A DNA stretch of 64,000 nucleotides, taken from contig CAVFZY010000007.1 in NCBI GenBank assembly GCA_963627135.1, forward strand, positions 132,213-196,212, in the 5' to 3' direction. The stretch comes from CAG-103 sp963627135. Its GTDB lineage: Bacteria > Bacillota > Clostridia > Oscillospirales > Oscillospiraceae. Every line of letters begins with the position of its first letter. Position 1 is the first letter of the stretch. Shown here one piece after another: positions 24,019-31,904 of the stretch. The notes under the pieces were generated by a model. That model was not told the DNA's origin and ran no database searches. It saw only the letters and a program-made list of their open reading frames with translations. Both the position numbers and the translations under genes were made by a program.

Positions 24019-25377
24019 ATGAAAGAAATCGACAACAAACTGACTCAGAAGTTTGACGAGTATCCGTCCTTCGGCGTCCTCAAGGGCGTCAAGGTCTTCG
24101 TCACCGGCACGAACATCGCCGGCCCCTTCGCCGGCTCCCTCATGGCCGAGATGGGCGCGAAGGTCCTGCAGGCAGAGGCTCCGACCATTGCCTGCCAGAC
24201 CCGCGGCACCCTCGCCTGGAGCCAGAACCACCGCAACGAGTACTCCATCACCATCAACTCCGCCAGCCCCGCCGGCAAGAAGATTTTCCTCAAATGCATC
24301 GAGTGGGCCGACATCTGGATTGAGGCCGGCCGTCCGGGCTCTTACGCCAAGCGCGGCCTGACCGATGAGGTCTGCTGGAAGCACAATAAGAAGCTCGCCA
24401 TCGTGCACGTGTCCGGCTACGGCCAGTTCGGCCCGTCCAAGAACAAGCCCTCCTACGACGTTTCCGGTCAGGCCATGGGCGGCTACATGTACATGAACGG
24501 CGTTTCCCCGACGTCCGGCCCGCTGAAGGTCAACCCGTACCTGTCCGACTATATTACCGCCTACAACGCCTGCATGGTGGCCCTCGCCGGCTACATCAAC
24601 GCGAAGAACAGCGGCGAAGGCGACTCCTGCGACGTCGCCCAGTACGACACCATGTTCCGCCTGCTCGACAACTACCCGGCCAACTGGTTCAATAAGGGTT
24701 ATCCGAAACAGGGCGAGCCCGTGCCCTTCCGCACCGGCAACAAGAGCGACCAGGCCGCCTGCTTCTCGTTCTACGACACGAAGGACGGCAACGCTATGTT
24801 CGTCGCTATCGTCGGTCAGGGGCCGGTCAGCCGCGGCTATCCGATCATCGGCATGGGCAAGCCCGGCGTCACCGAGGGCATTCCGAAGAACTGCACCGGC
24901 TTCCCGCTGTTTGACCCCCGCGGCAAGAAGGCTGAGGAGCTGTGCGCGAAGTTCTGCGCCGAGCGCACCTGCGATGAGCTCGAGGAGATCTTCAACAAGG
25001 CGGGCATCCCGTGCCAGCGTGCCTACGGCCCGGCTGACATCGAGAAGGATCCGCAGTATGAAGCCCGCGAGAACATCGTCGAGTGGGACGACCAGTGCTT
25101 CGGCAGAATGAAGGGCATCGGCGTCACGAACATCTTCACAAAGAACCCGTCTCAGATCGTGGCTTCTGCGCCGTGCTTCGGCGAGCACAACCGCGAGGTC
25201 CTCAAGGACTTTGGCTACACCGACGGGGAGATCGACGCGCTCTACAAGAAGGGTGAGCTCGCGACCTGGACGCCGGCGGACACTGCCCGCAACAAGAACT
25301 TTGTTGAGTGGCACTTCTTCTGGGATCCGGAGCGCCAGGCCAAGCGCATCGGCCTCGAGTATCCCCCGAAAAAGTAA
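24019..25377 (+). CDS. baiF: bile acid CoA-transferase, class III (first copy)
   Basis: A 452-residue CaiB/BaiF-family (class III) CoA-transferase. In the bai pathway it moves CoA from a processed bile acid to an incoming one and so saves ATP. It shares TNIAGPFAGSLMAE, SQNHRNEYS, VHVSGYGQFG, NPYLSDYITAYNAC and DVAQYDTMFRLLDN with BaiF. The catalytic nucleophile of the family should be Asp177 in YLSDY. ATG at 24019 has AGAAAGGA 13 bp upstream, a little far. It is the first of two adjacent paralogues and is longer than C. scindens BaiF (about 427), mainly through the C-terminus (WEWH-type ending EYPPKK). Confidence 0.88.
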   Translation: MKEIDNKLTQKFDEYPSFGVLKGVKVFVTGTNIAGPFAGSLMAEMGAKVLQAEAPTIACQTRGTLAWSQNHRNEYSITINSASPAGKKIFLKCIEWADIWIEAGRPGSYAKRGLTDEVCWKHNKKLAIVHVSGYGQFGPSKNKPSYDVSGQAMGGYMYMNGVSPTSGPLKVNPYLSDYITAYNACMVALAGYINAKNSGEGDSCDVAQYDTMFRLLDNYPANWFNKGYPKQGEPVPFRTGNKSDQAACFSFYDTKDGNAMFVAIVGQGPVSRGYPIIGMGKPGVTEGIPKNCTGFPLFDPRGKKAEELCAKFCAERTCDELEEIFNKAGIPCQRAYGPADIEKDPQYEARENIVEWDDQCFGRMKGIGVTNIFTKNPSQIVASAPCFGEHNREVLKDFGYTDGEIDALYKKGELATWTPADTARNKNFVEWHFFWDPERQAKRIGLEYPPKK

Positions 25378-25392
25378 ATCTTAGCGTAATAG

Positions 25393-25441
25393 AAGGTAAG
25401 CTGCCGTCGTGGACGAGAGTCCGTGACCGGCAGCTTATCTT
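25393..25441 (+). other. stem-loop between the two baiF copies
   Basis: AAGGTAAGCTGCCG pairs with CGGCAGCTTATCTT around a roughly 20-base loop. No U-run follows, and AAAGGAGG for the second copy comes 35 bp later. It is likely an intercistronic stabiliser or processing site that sets relative expression of the two transferases. Confidence 0.6.
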
Positions 25442-25492
25442 GAATCGAGCGAAAATCGTACAAAAACAGCAGATAAAGGAGGCAACGCATAC

Positions 25493-26860
25493 ATGAGTTT
25501 CAAAAAAATTGACTGCAATCTCACGCAGAAGTTTGATGAATATCCCGAGTTCGGCGTCCTGAGCGGCGTCAAGGTCTTTGTGTCCGGCACGGCCATCGCC
25601 GGCCCCTTCGCCGGCTGCCTGATGGCCGAGATGGGCGCGAAGGTGCTCCAGTCCGAGGCCCCCAAGATCTCCTGCGGCACGCGCGGTACCACGAGCTGGT
25701 CGCAGAACCACCGTAATGAGTTTTCCATCACCTGCAACCCGCGCACGCCTGCGGGCAAGAAGATCTTCAAAAAGTGCCTCGAGTGGGCCGACATCTGGAT
25801 CGAGTCCAGCAAGGCCGGCACCTATGCCAAGATGGGCCTCACCGATGAGGTGTGCTGGGGCGTCAACAGTAAGCTGTGCATCGTGCATGTCTCCGGCTAT
25901 GGCCAGACCGGCCCGTACAAGGCCAAGGCGTCCTACGACGTTTCCGGCCAGGCCATGGGCGGCTATATGTACATGAACGGCGTCTCCCCGACGTCGACGC
26001 CGCTGAAGGTCAACCCGTACCTGTCGGACTATGTCACGGCCTACAACGCCTGCATGACCGCGCTGTCGGCTTACATCCACGCGCTCAAGACCGGCAAGGG
26101 CGAGTCCTGTGACGTCGCGCAGTACGACACCATGTTCCGCCTGCTGGATAACTACCCGGTGCTCTGGTACAACAAGGGCTACCCAAAAGACGGCGAGCCC
26201 GTGCCTTACCGCACCGGCAACCACTCCGATCTCGCCGCCTGCTTCTCGTTCTACACCACGAAGGACAACAAGCAGCTGTTTGTGGCCATCAACGGTCCCG
26301 GACCGGTCGAGAAGGGCTATCCCATCATTGGTGTCGGCACGCCGGGCGTCACGCCGGGCCTGCCGAAGGGCATCCCCGGCTTCCCGCTCAACACCCCCAT
26401 GGGCCAGAAAGCGGACCAGGCGCTCACGGACTTCTGCGCGCAGCATACCTGTGCCGAGCTCGAGGAGATCTTCAACAAGGCCGGCATCCCCAACCAGCGC
26501 GCGTATGAACCCGGCGACATTGAAAACGATCCGCAGTACGCCGAGCGCGAGAACCTCGTCGAGTGGGAGGACCAGATCTTCGGCGAGATGAAGGGCATCG
26601 GCATCACGAACCGTTTTAAGAACAATCCCTCCAGGATCGTGGCCTCCGCGCCGTGCTTCGGCGAGCACAACCGCGAAGTCCTCAAGGATTTCGGCTACAC
26701 CGATGAGGAGATCGACGCGCTCTACAAGAAGGGCGAACTCGTGACCTGGACGCCGGCGGACACCGCCCGCATCCGGCACCTGCCCGACTGGGGCTTCTTC
26801 TGGGATACCGAGCGCCAGTGCGAGCGCATCGGCATGGAGTGGCCGCCGAAGGGCGAGTAA
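25493..26860 (+). CDS. baiF: bile acid CoA-transferase, class III (second copy)
   Basis: A 455-residue paralogue of the preceding gene, similar along the whole length: identical stretches include LTQKFDEYP, GEHNREVLKDFGYTD and EIDALYKKGEL. The expected nucleophile is Asp179 in YLSDY. Differences cluster in the regions that line the substrate pocket in this family (for example TAIAGPF versus TNIAGPF and NGPGPVEKGYPIIG versus QGPVSRGYPIIG). The two may therefore accept different bile acids, as proposed for BaiF and BaiK in other species. AAAGGAGG precedes the ATG. A 116-bp gap with a stem-loop separates the copies. Confidence 0.87.
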   Translation: MSFKKIDCNLTQKFDEYPEFGVLSGVKVFVSGTAIAGPFAGCLMAEMGAKVLQSEAPKISCGTRGTTSWSQNHRNEFSITCNPRTPAGKKIFKKCLEWADIWIESSKAGTYAKMGLTDEVCWGVNSKLCIVHVSGYGQTGPYKAKASYDVSGQAMGGYMYMNGVSPTSTPLKVNPYLSDYVTAYNACMTALSAYIHALKTGKGESCDVAQYDTMFRLLDNYPVLWYNKGYPKDGEPVPYRTGNHSDLAACFSFYTTKDNKQLFVAINGPGPVEKGYPIIGVGTPGVTPGLPKGIPGFPLNTPMGQKADQALTDFCAQHTCAELEEIFNKAGIPNQRAYEPGDIENDPQYAERENLVEWEDQIFGEMKGIGITNRFKNNPSRIVASAPCFGEHNREVLKDFGYTDEEIDALYKKGELVTWTPADTARIRHLPDWGFFWDTERQCERIGMEWPPKGE

Positions 26861-26942
26861 TATCCGGGGCCGGCTGTGCACACCAAAATTTCCGCGTGTG
26901 CAGCCCGCCCACAGCATCGAATGAATCATAAAGGAGAAACCA

Positions 26943-27728
26943 ATGGGTAGACTTGATGGAAAAGTCTGTTTTGTGACCGGTGCCGGCTCCGGCATCGGCG
27001 CCAAGACCGCCGAGCTCTTTGCACAGGAGGGCGCGAGCGTCATCATGGCGGATATGCAGGAGGAAAACCTCGACAAGGTCGCCGAGCGCATCCGCGCCGC
27101 GGGCGGCGAGGTCATGACGGCCGTTGTCAACATCACTGATAACGATGCCGTGAAGGCCACGGTCGCTGCCGGCGTTGAAAAATACGGCAAGCTCGACGCA
27201 CTGGCCAATATTGCCGGTGTGCTCGACGTGGCCATGCGCCCGATCGATGATTTTCTCACCAGCGACCTCGACACGACGCTCAGCGTGAACGTCAAGGGCA
27301 CGATGTATGTCACCCGCGCGGCTGTCAAGCAGTTTGTCGCGCAGGGCTACGGCACCATTGCCACCGTCGCCTCCGTCGGCGGCGTGACCGGCAACGGCAG
27401 TGCTGCCTACACCGTCTCGAAGGGCGCCGAGGTTGCGCTGACCAAGCACATCGCGCTTCGCTTCGCCGACGGCACGCAGAAGATCCGCGCCAACTGCGTG
27501 TGCCCGGGCACGGTCATGACCCCGATGACCACGCGCGCCATGAAGGCCAGAGGCAAGTATACGAAGGCTGCCAAGGCCATGCAGGCGTCCACTGCCAAGC
27601 ACTCCACGCTTGACGTCGGGACTTGCTCGGATCTCGACATCGCCCGGATCCTGCTGTTTTTGTGCAGCGACGAGTCCGCACCGCTCAACGGTCAGGCGCT
27701 CGTTGCCGACTACGGCGCAAACCTCTAA
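26943..27728 (+). CDS. short-chain dehydrogenase/reductase of unknown steroid position
   Basis: A 261-residue classical SDR. It has TGAGSGIGA at residues 12-20, Asp37 at the end of strand 2 (favouring NAD), Asn116, Ser144 and Tyr156/Lys160 in YTVSKGA. The substrate-loop region is rich in Met, Lys and Ala (MTTRAMKARGKYTKAAKAM) and is not typical of BaiA. It sits 82 bp after the second baiF and 69 bp before the last SDR, with AAAGGAGAA before the ATG, so it is part of the bai operon. It may oxidise or reduce a 3-, 7- or 12-hydroxyl, and sequence alone does not say which. Confidence 0.7.
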   Translation: MGRLDGKVCFVTGAGSGIGAKTAELFAQEGASVIMADMQEENLDKVAERIRAAGGEVMTAVVNITDNDAVKATVAAGVEKYGKLDALANIAGVLDVAMRPIDDFLTSDLDTTLSVNVKGTMYVTRAAVKQFVAQGYGTIATVASVGGVTGNGSAAYTVSKGAEVALTKHIALRFADGTQKIRANCVCPGTVMTPMTTRAMKARGKYTKAAKAMQASTAKHSTLDVGTCSDLDIARILLFLCSDESAPLNGQALVADYGANL

Positions 27729-27797
27729 GATACCTCGGCGCAGCCGCGCCGATCACCGGAAACAACATGATAACATTCAGAAAGGAAGTGTACGGTT

Positions 27798-28556
27798 ATG
27801 AGTAACAGACTGGAAGGAAAAGTCGCGCTGGTCACGGCGTGCACCCGCGGCATCGGCCGCGCGATCGCAGACCTCTTCGTCGATGAGGGCGCGAAGGTCT
27901 ACTATGCCTGCCGCAACATGGAGACCGGCAAAGCTGCCGTCGAGGCCGCAAGAGTCCGCGGCGGTCAGGCCGAGCTTGTGTACTTTGAGGCACACGATCC
28001 CGCTACGCACAGAAGCATGATCGACGAGTGCATCGCCAAGGAGGGCCACCTCGACGTGCTGGTCAACAACTTCGGCGAGTCCAACCCCCGCAAGGATCTC
28101 GACATCACCAAGTGCACCTACAAAGAGTTTGAGAAGACGGTCTGCGTTGACCTTTCGACCGTGTTCAACGCCTGCCAGCAGGCGCTCAACAAGGCCATGC
28201 TCAAGCAGCACTCTGGCAGCATCATCAACATCGGTTCCGTCGCCGCCGTGTGCCCCGACCGTACGCAGGTCGGCTACGGCGTGGCCAAGTCCGGCATCAA
28301 CCACCTCAGCCGTCAGATGGCGCGCCAGGTTGCGCACGCAGGTGTGCGCGTCAATGTGCTCAACCCCGGCATCATCGCCACGGAAGCCGTTGCCAAGCAC
28401 CTCACCCCCGAGACGCAGTCGCGCTACACGACCAACTGCATGATCAAGCGCCTCGGCGAGCCCATCGACATTGCCTACATGGCGCTCTATCTCGCCTCCG
28501 ACGAGTCCAAGTACGTCACCGCGCACGTGATGAACGTCTCCGGCGGCTGGATGTAA
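27798..28556 (+). CDS. probable NADP-dependent 7-alpha-hydroxysteroid dehydrogenase
   Basis: A 252-residue SDR. Its cofactor loop is TACTRGIGRA rather than the usual TGxxxGIG. The C. scindens 7-alpha-HSDH, as I recall it, also lacks the first Gly (TSSTRGIGRA) and shares RLEGKVA, VYF-A and NN[FY]G in place of NNAG. Arg39 at the end of strand 2 (YYACRN) suggests NADP(H). Catalytic residues are Ser147, Tyr160 and Lys164 (YGVAKSG). The C-terminus shows NPGIIATEAV, IKRLGEP and VSGGWM. It is the last gene of the bai operon, with a terminator 46 bp after. It would interconvert 7-alpha-hydroxy and 7-oxo bile acids, in competition with dehydroxylation. Confidence 0.65.
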   Translation: MSNRLEGKVALVTACTRGIGRAIADLFVDEGAKVYYACRNMETGKAAVEAARVRGGQAELVYFEAHDPATHRSMIDECIAKEGHLDVLVNNFGESNPRKDLDITKCTYKEFEKTVCVDLSTVFNACQQALNKAMLKQHSGSIINIGSVAAVCPDRTQVGYGVAKSGINHLSRQMARQVAHAGVRVNVLNPGIIATEAVAKHLTPETQSRYTTNCMIKRLGEPIDIAYMALYLASDESKYVTAHVMNVSGGWM

Positions 28557-28601
28557 TGTTCGCTTTGTCTTCTTCCAGATAAATCCCTCATCCCCAGTGG
28601 A

Positions 28602-28632
28602 AAGAGCCCGGCTTCGGCCGGGCTCTTTTCCT
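28602..28632 (+). terminator. intrinsic terminator of the bai operon
   Basis: AAGAGCCCGGC and GCCGGGCTCTT flank a TTCG tetraloop and are followed by TTCC. It is a strong terminator that closes the baiA-to-7-HSDH operon. Confidence 0.88.
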
Positions 28633-28877
28633 TGCTTTTTCGGAGATACAGTTCTGTTTTATTTACATAACATCTAAAAATGGTTGACATAATTTCACGG
28701 AGGCGGCAAAAGAATTCCCGGAGGGCGGCAGCCGGACGCACTTTTGTCCCGTGCAGCGGCAGCAGAGATGTGTCCGGCGGGCGATTGTTTTCGCTCTTTT
28801 CACAAATACCCCCTTTTCATCCGGTCGGTTTTATATTACAATAAAACGACGAATATGAAAAAGCGAGGGGAAGGTTT
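28633..28877 (+). promoter_or_regulatory. pyrH leader with promoter at 28814-28842
   Basis: No gene is seen here. TTTTCA (28814-28819) and TACAAT (28837-28842) are 17 bp apart and about 35 bp before the pyrH start. A second possible -35 (TTGACA at 28683-28688) has no good -10. GAGGGGAAGG is the ribosome binding site. The change from bai genes to core genes occurs across this stretch. Confidence 0.6.
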
Positions 28878-29597
28878 ATGGGAACAGAACCCAAATATAA
28901 ACGCATCCTGCTCAAGATCAGCGGCGAGGCGCTGGCCGGTGAGCAGAAGACGGGACTGGACTTCGGCGTCATCGGCCGGGTGTGCGACGTGATCAAGACC
29001 TCCACCGAACTGGGCGTGCAGGTGGGCGTCGTCATCGGCGGCGGCAACTTCTGGCGCGGCGTGAAAAACGGCGAGGGCAAGATGGCCCGCTCGCGCGCCG
29101 ACCACATGGGCATGCTCGCCACCGTCATGAACTGTCTGGCTGTGTCCGACGTCATGGAGCAGAAGGGCATCCCCGTGCGCGTGCAGACGGCCGTCGAAAT
29201 GTCGACGTTTGCCGAGCACTATACTTGGGAGCGTGCTGTGGCGCATCTGGAAGAGGGCAAGGTCGTGCTCTTCGGTGCCGGCAGCGGCTGCCCGTATTTT
29301 TCGACCGACACAGCCGCCGTGCTGCGCGCCGCCGAGATCGGTGCGGATGCGATCCTGCTTGCCAAAAACATCGACGGCGTCTACAGCGCCGACCCGCACG
29401 TCGACCCCAGCGCCGTGAAGTACGACGCGATCACCTATGACGAGGTGCTGGCAAAGCATCTGGCCGTCATGGACCTGACGGCGACGTCGCTCGCGATGGA
29501 AAACGACATCCCGGTCGTTGTCTTTGCGCTGGCCGACCCGCAGAATATTGTCCGTGCCGTGATGGGCGAGCCCGTCGGCACGGTCGTGACGAAGTGA
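28878..29597 (+). CDS. pyrH: UMP kinase
   Basis: A 239-residue amino-acid-kinase-fold enzyme that phosphorylates UMP to UDP in pyrimidine nucleotide synthesis. It has LLKISGEALAGE at the N-terminus, the GGGNFWRG nucleotide loop, RADHMGMLATVMN, TDTAAVLRAAEIGAD and the uridine-contact segment MDLTATSLAMEN. The length is normal for bacterial PyrH. It opens a long core operon in the standard pyrH-frr-uppS-cdsA-dxr-rseP-ispG order. Family enzymes are hexameric and controlled by GTP and UTP. Confidence 0.97.
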   Translation: MGTEPKYKRILLKISGEALAGEQKTGLDFGVIGRVCDVIKTSTELGVQVGVVIGGGNFWRGVKNGEGKMARSRADHMGMLATVMNCLAVSDVMEQKGIPVRVQTAVEMSTFAEHYTWERAVAHLEEGKVVLFGAGSGCPYFSTDTAAVLRAAEIGADAILLAKNIDGVYSADPHVDPSAVKYDAITYDEVLAKHLAVMDLTATSLAMENDIPVVVFALADPQNIVRAVMGEPVGTVVTK

Positions 29598-29632
29598 AAT
29601 CAAATTTTAAAACCCGATAAGGAGGATATACC

Positions 29633-30187
29633 ATGTCTACCGATTATACCGAGTTTGAATCCAAAATGAAGAAGACCGCTTCGGTCCTCACCGAGCAGTA
29701 TGATTCCGTGCGCGCCGGCAAGGCCAACCCCGCCGTGCTCGACCGCATCACGGTCGATTACTACGGCGTGCCCACGCCGATCCAGCAGATCGCATCCGTC
29801 AGCACGCCGGACGCCCGCTCGCTGCTCATCCAGCCGTGGGATGCTTCCGTGCTCAAGGGCGTTGAAAAGGCCATTCTCGCGTCCGATCTGGGCCTGAATC
29901 CCCAGAATGACGGCCGCACCATCCGCCTGGTCTTCCCGGCGCTGACCGAGGAGCGCCGCCGCGACCTCGTCAAGCAGGTCAAAAAGTACGGCGAAGAGGC
30001 GAAGGTCGCCGTGCGCAACATCCGCCGCGACGCGATGGACAAGTTCAAGGCGCAGAAGAAAAAGTCCGAGATCACCGAGGACGACCTCAAGATCATCGAG
30101 AAGGATCTGCAGAAGCTGACCGATGATTACATCAAGGAAGTCGAGCGCATTGCCGACGAAAAAGAAAAGGAGCTCATGGAGATCTGA
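29633..30187 (+). CDS. frr: ribosome recycling factor
   Basis: A 184-residue protein that, with EF-G, splits the post-termination ribosome. It has the typical VRAGKANPAVLDRITVDYYG and TPIQQIASVSTPDARSLLIQPWD of domain II. The long helical hairpin of domain I ends in DDYIKEVERIADEKEKELMEI. AAGGAGG lies 8 bp before the ATG. It follows pyrH by 35 bp and is followed by a terminator-like hairpin. Confidence 0.97.
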   Translation: MSTDYTEFESKMKKTASVLTEQYDSVRAGKANPAVLDRITVDYYGVPTPIQQIASVSTPDARSLLIQPWDASVLKGVEKAILASDLGLNPQNDGRTIRLVFPALTEERRRDLVKQVKKYGEEAKVAVRNIRRDAMDKFKAQKKKSEITEDDLKIIEKDLQKLTDDYIKEVERIADEKEKELMEI

Positions 30188-30210
30188 GTTCCCGGACCCG
30201 CAAATGCGAT

Positions 30211-30239
30211 ACGGGGGGATTTTTCATCCCCCCGTTTGA
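30211..30239 (+). terminator. hairpin between frr and uppS
   Basis: ACGGGGGGAT and ATCCCCCCGT flank a TTTTC loop and are followed by TTT only. It probably attenuates rather than ends transcription, since uppS starts 48 bp later without an obvious promoter. Confidence 0.6.
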
Positions 30240-30286
30240 ATATCCTGTCTACAGGCGCCGCCCATCCGGGCGGTGCAGGAGGAACT

Positions 30287-31021
30287 ATGGCAAACGATAA
30301 GACGACTGCGCCGCAGGTGGATCTCTCGCGCCTGCCGCGCCACGTGGCGATCATCCTCGACGGCAACGGCCGCTGGGCCAAAAAGCGCGGCCTGCCGCGC
30401 ACGGTCGGCCATGCCTACGGCGCCGAGGCGTTTCGCCGCATCGGCAACTACTGCAAGGCCATCGGCATCGAATACCTCACGGTCTACGCTTTTTCCACGG
30501 AAAACTGGTGCCGTCCGCCCGAGGAAGTGTGCACGATCATGAGCATCTTCGATAAATATATGAAGGAAGCGCTCTCAATCATGGAGCGCGACCGGTTCAA
30601 GATGCGCTTTTTCGGCGAGCGGTCCGGCCTTTCGCCGGAGCTGCAGCGCCTCATGGCCGCAGCCGAGGAGAAGAGCACGCACTATGACGGCTGCCAGATG
30701 AACCTGTGCATCAATTACGGCGGCCGGGACGAGATCCTGCACGCTGTGCGCCGGTACGCAGAGGCGTACAAGGCCGGCACTGCGCCGGAGCTCACGGAGG
30801 ATGTGTTCAGCAATTACCTGTATTCGGCCGGCATACCGGACCCCGACCTCATCATCCGCACGAGCGGGGAGCAGCGGCTGAGTAACTTCCTGCCCTGGCA
30901 GGGCGCGTACTCGGAGCTGTATTTCACCGACGTGCTCTGGCCGGACTTTACCGAGCGCGACATGGATGCGGCCCTGGCGGAGTTCCAGCGGCGCGACCGG
31001 CGCTTTGGCGGTGTGAAATGA
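30287..31021 (+). CDS. uppS: undecaprenyl diphosphate synthase (cis-prenyltransferase)
   Basis: A 244-residue enzyme that extends farnesyl diphosphate with isopentenyl diphosphate to the C55 carrier lipid for peptidoglycan and the rhamnose glycan. It has IILDGNGRWAKKR with the Mg2+-binding Asp25, GHAYGAEAFRRI, YAFSTENWCRP, INYGGRDEI and RTSGEQRLSNFLPWQ. The ATG at 30287 follows GCAGGAGGAACT; the earlier in-frame ATG has no site and lies beside the hairpin. It shares the operon with cdsA and the MEP-pathway genes dxr and ispG. Confidence 0.96.
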   Translation: MANDKTTAPQVDLSRLPRHVAIILDGNGRWAKKRGLPRTVGHAYGAEAFRRIGNYCKAIGIEYLTVYAFSTENWCRPPEEVCTIMSIFDKYMKEALSIMERDRFKMRFFGERSGLSPELQRLMAAAEEKSTHYDGCQMNLCINYGGRDEILHAVRRYAEAYKAGTAPELTEDVFSNYLYSAGIPDPDLIIRTSGEQRLSNFLPWQGAYSELYFTDVLWPDFTERDMDAALAEFQRRDRRFGGVK

Positions 31022-31061
31022 CCGCCGTACCCGAGAGAAAGACAAACGGGAGGAACCAATC

Positions 31062-31892
31062 ATGAAAAACAGACTGATCGTTGCGGCCATCGGCATCCCG
31101 GCGCTGCTGGCCGTGATCTTCTTCACCCCGATCTGGGGCTGGGGCATCGTGGTGGCCATCATGGCGTCGTTCTGCGCCTGGGAGCTGCTGCATACGACGA
31201 TGCCGAAGTTCGTGCCGCGCTTTGCGGTGTATGCCGGCGTGTGCGGTGCGGCCATCGTGCTCGGCGCGGCGTTCGGTCAGTCCGAGCTCGTGTTCAAGAT
31301 CGCGGCCTATGTGCTGTTTGTGACCATGTTCGTCGAGATGATGATCTCGTTTCACAAGTCCGAGCGCATCCCGTTTCAGGATCTTGCGCTTGTGTTCACG
31401 GCAGGCATCGTCATCCCATGGATGCTCTCGTCGCTCGTGCGCCTCGGCCTGAACGACCCGAAGGCACCGTATCTGCTGCTGCCGTTTGTCATCACGTGGC
31501 TGAGCGATTCGGGCGCGTTCTTTGTCGGCCGCAGCCTGGGCAAGACCAAGCTCGCCCCGGCCCTGAGCCCGCATAAAACGGTCGAGGGCTGTGTAGGCGG
31601 CTTTGTGTGCGCGATCGCGGCCGCTATGCTCTATGGCCTCGTGCTGCACCTGTGCGGCTACCACGTGCAGATCGGCCTGCTCGCCATCTACGGTTTCTTC
31701 GGCAGCCTTGCCGGCCAGGCGGGCGACCTTGCGTTCTCTGCCATCAAACGCGAGCACGGCGTGAAGGATTACAGCAACCTGCTGCCCGGTCACGGCGGTA
31801 TGCTTGATCGCTTTGACAGCACGATCTTCACGGCGCCCATGCTCGAGCTGCTGGTGCTGCTGGCGCCGGCCATCTCGGTCGTGGCGAAGTAA
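31062..31892 (+). CDS. cdsA: phosphatidate cytidylyltransferase
   Basis: A 276-residue integral membrane enzyme making CDP-diacylglycerol from phosphatidate and CTP. About eight hydrophobic segments are visible. The family signature near the C-terminus is present: LSDSGAFFVGRSLGKTKLAP, then SPHKTVEG, FGSLAGQAGDLAFSAIKRE and LPGHGGMLDRFDS with the metal-binding aspartate. GGGAGGAACC precedes the ATG. It is 40 bp after uppS and 12 bp before dxr. Confidence 0.95.
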   Translation: MKNRLIVAAIGIPALLAVIFFTPIWGWGIVVAIMASFCAWELLHTTMPKFVPRFAVYAGVCGAAIVLGAAFGQSELVFKIAAYVLFVTMFVEMMISFHKSERIPFQDLALVFTAGIVIPWMLSSLVRLGLNDPKAPYLLLPFVITWLSDSGAFFVGRSLGKTKLAPALSPHKTVEGCVGGFVCAIAAAMLYGLVLHLCGYHVQIGLLAIYGFFGSLAGQAGDLAFSAIKREHGVKDYSNLLPGHGGMLDRFDSTIFTAPMLELLVLLAPAISVVAK

Positions 31893-31904
31893 GGGAGCGC
31901 GGCT

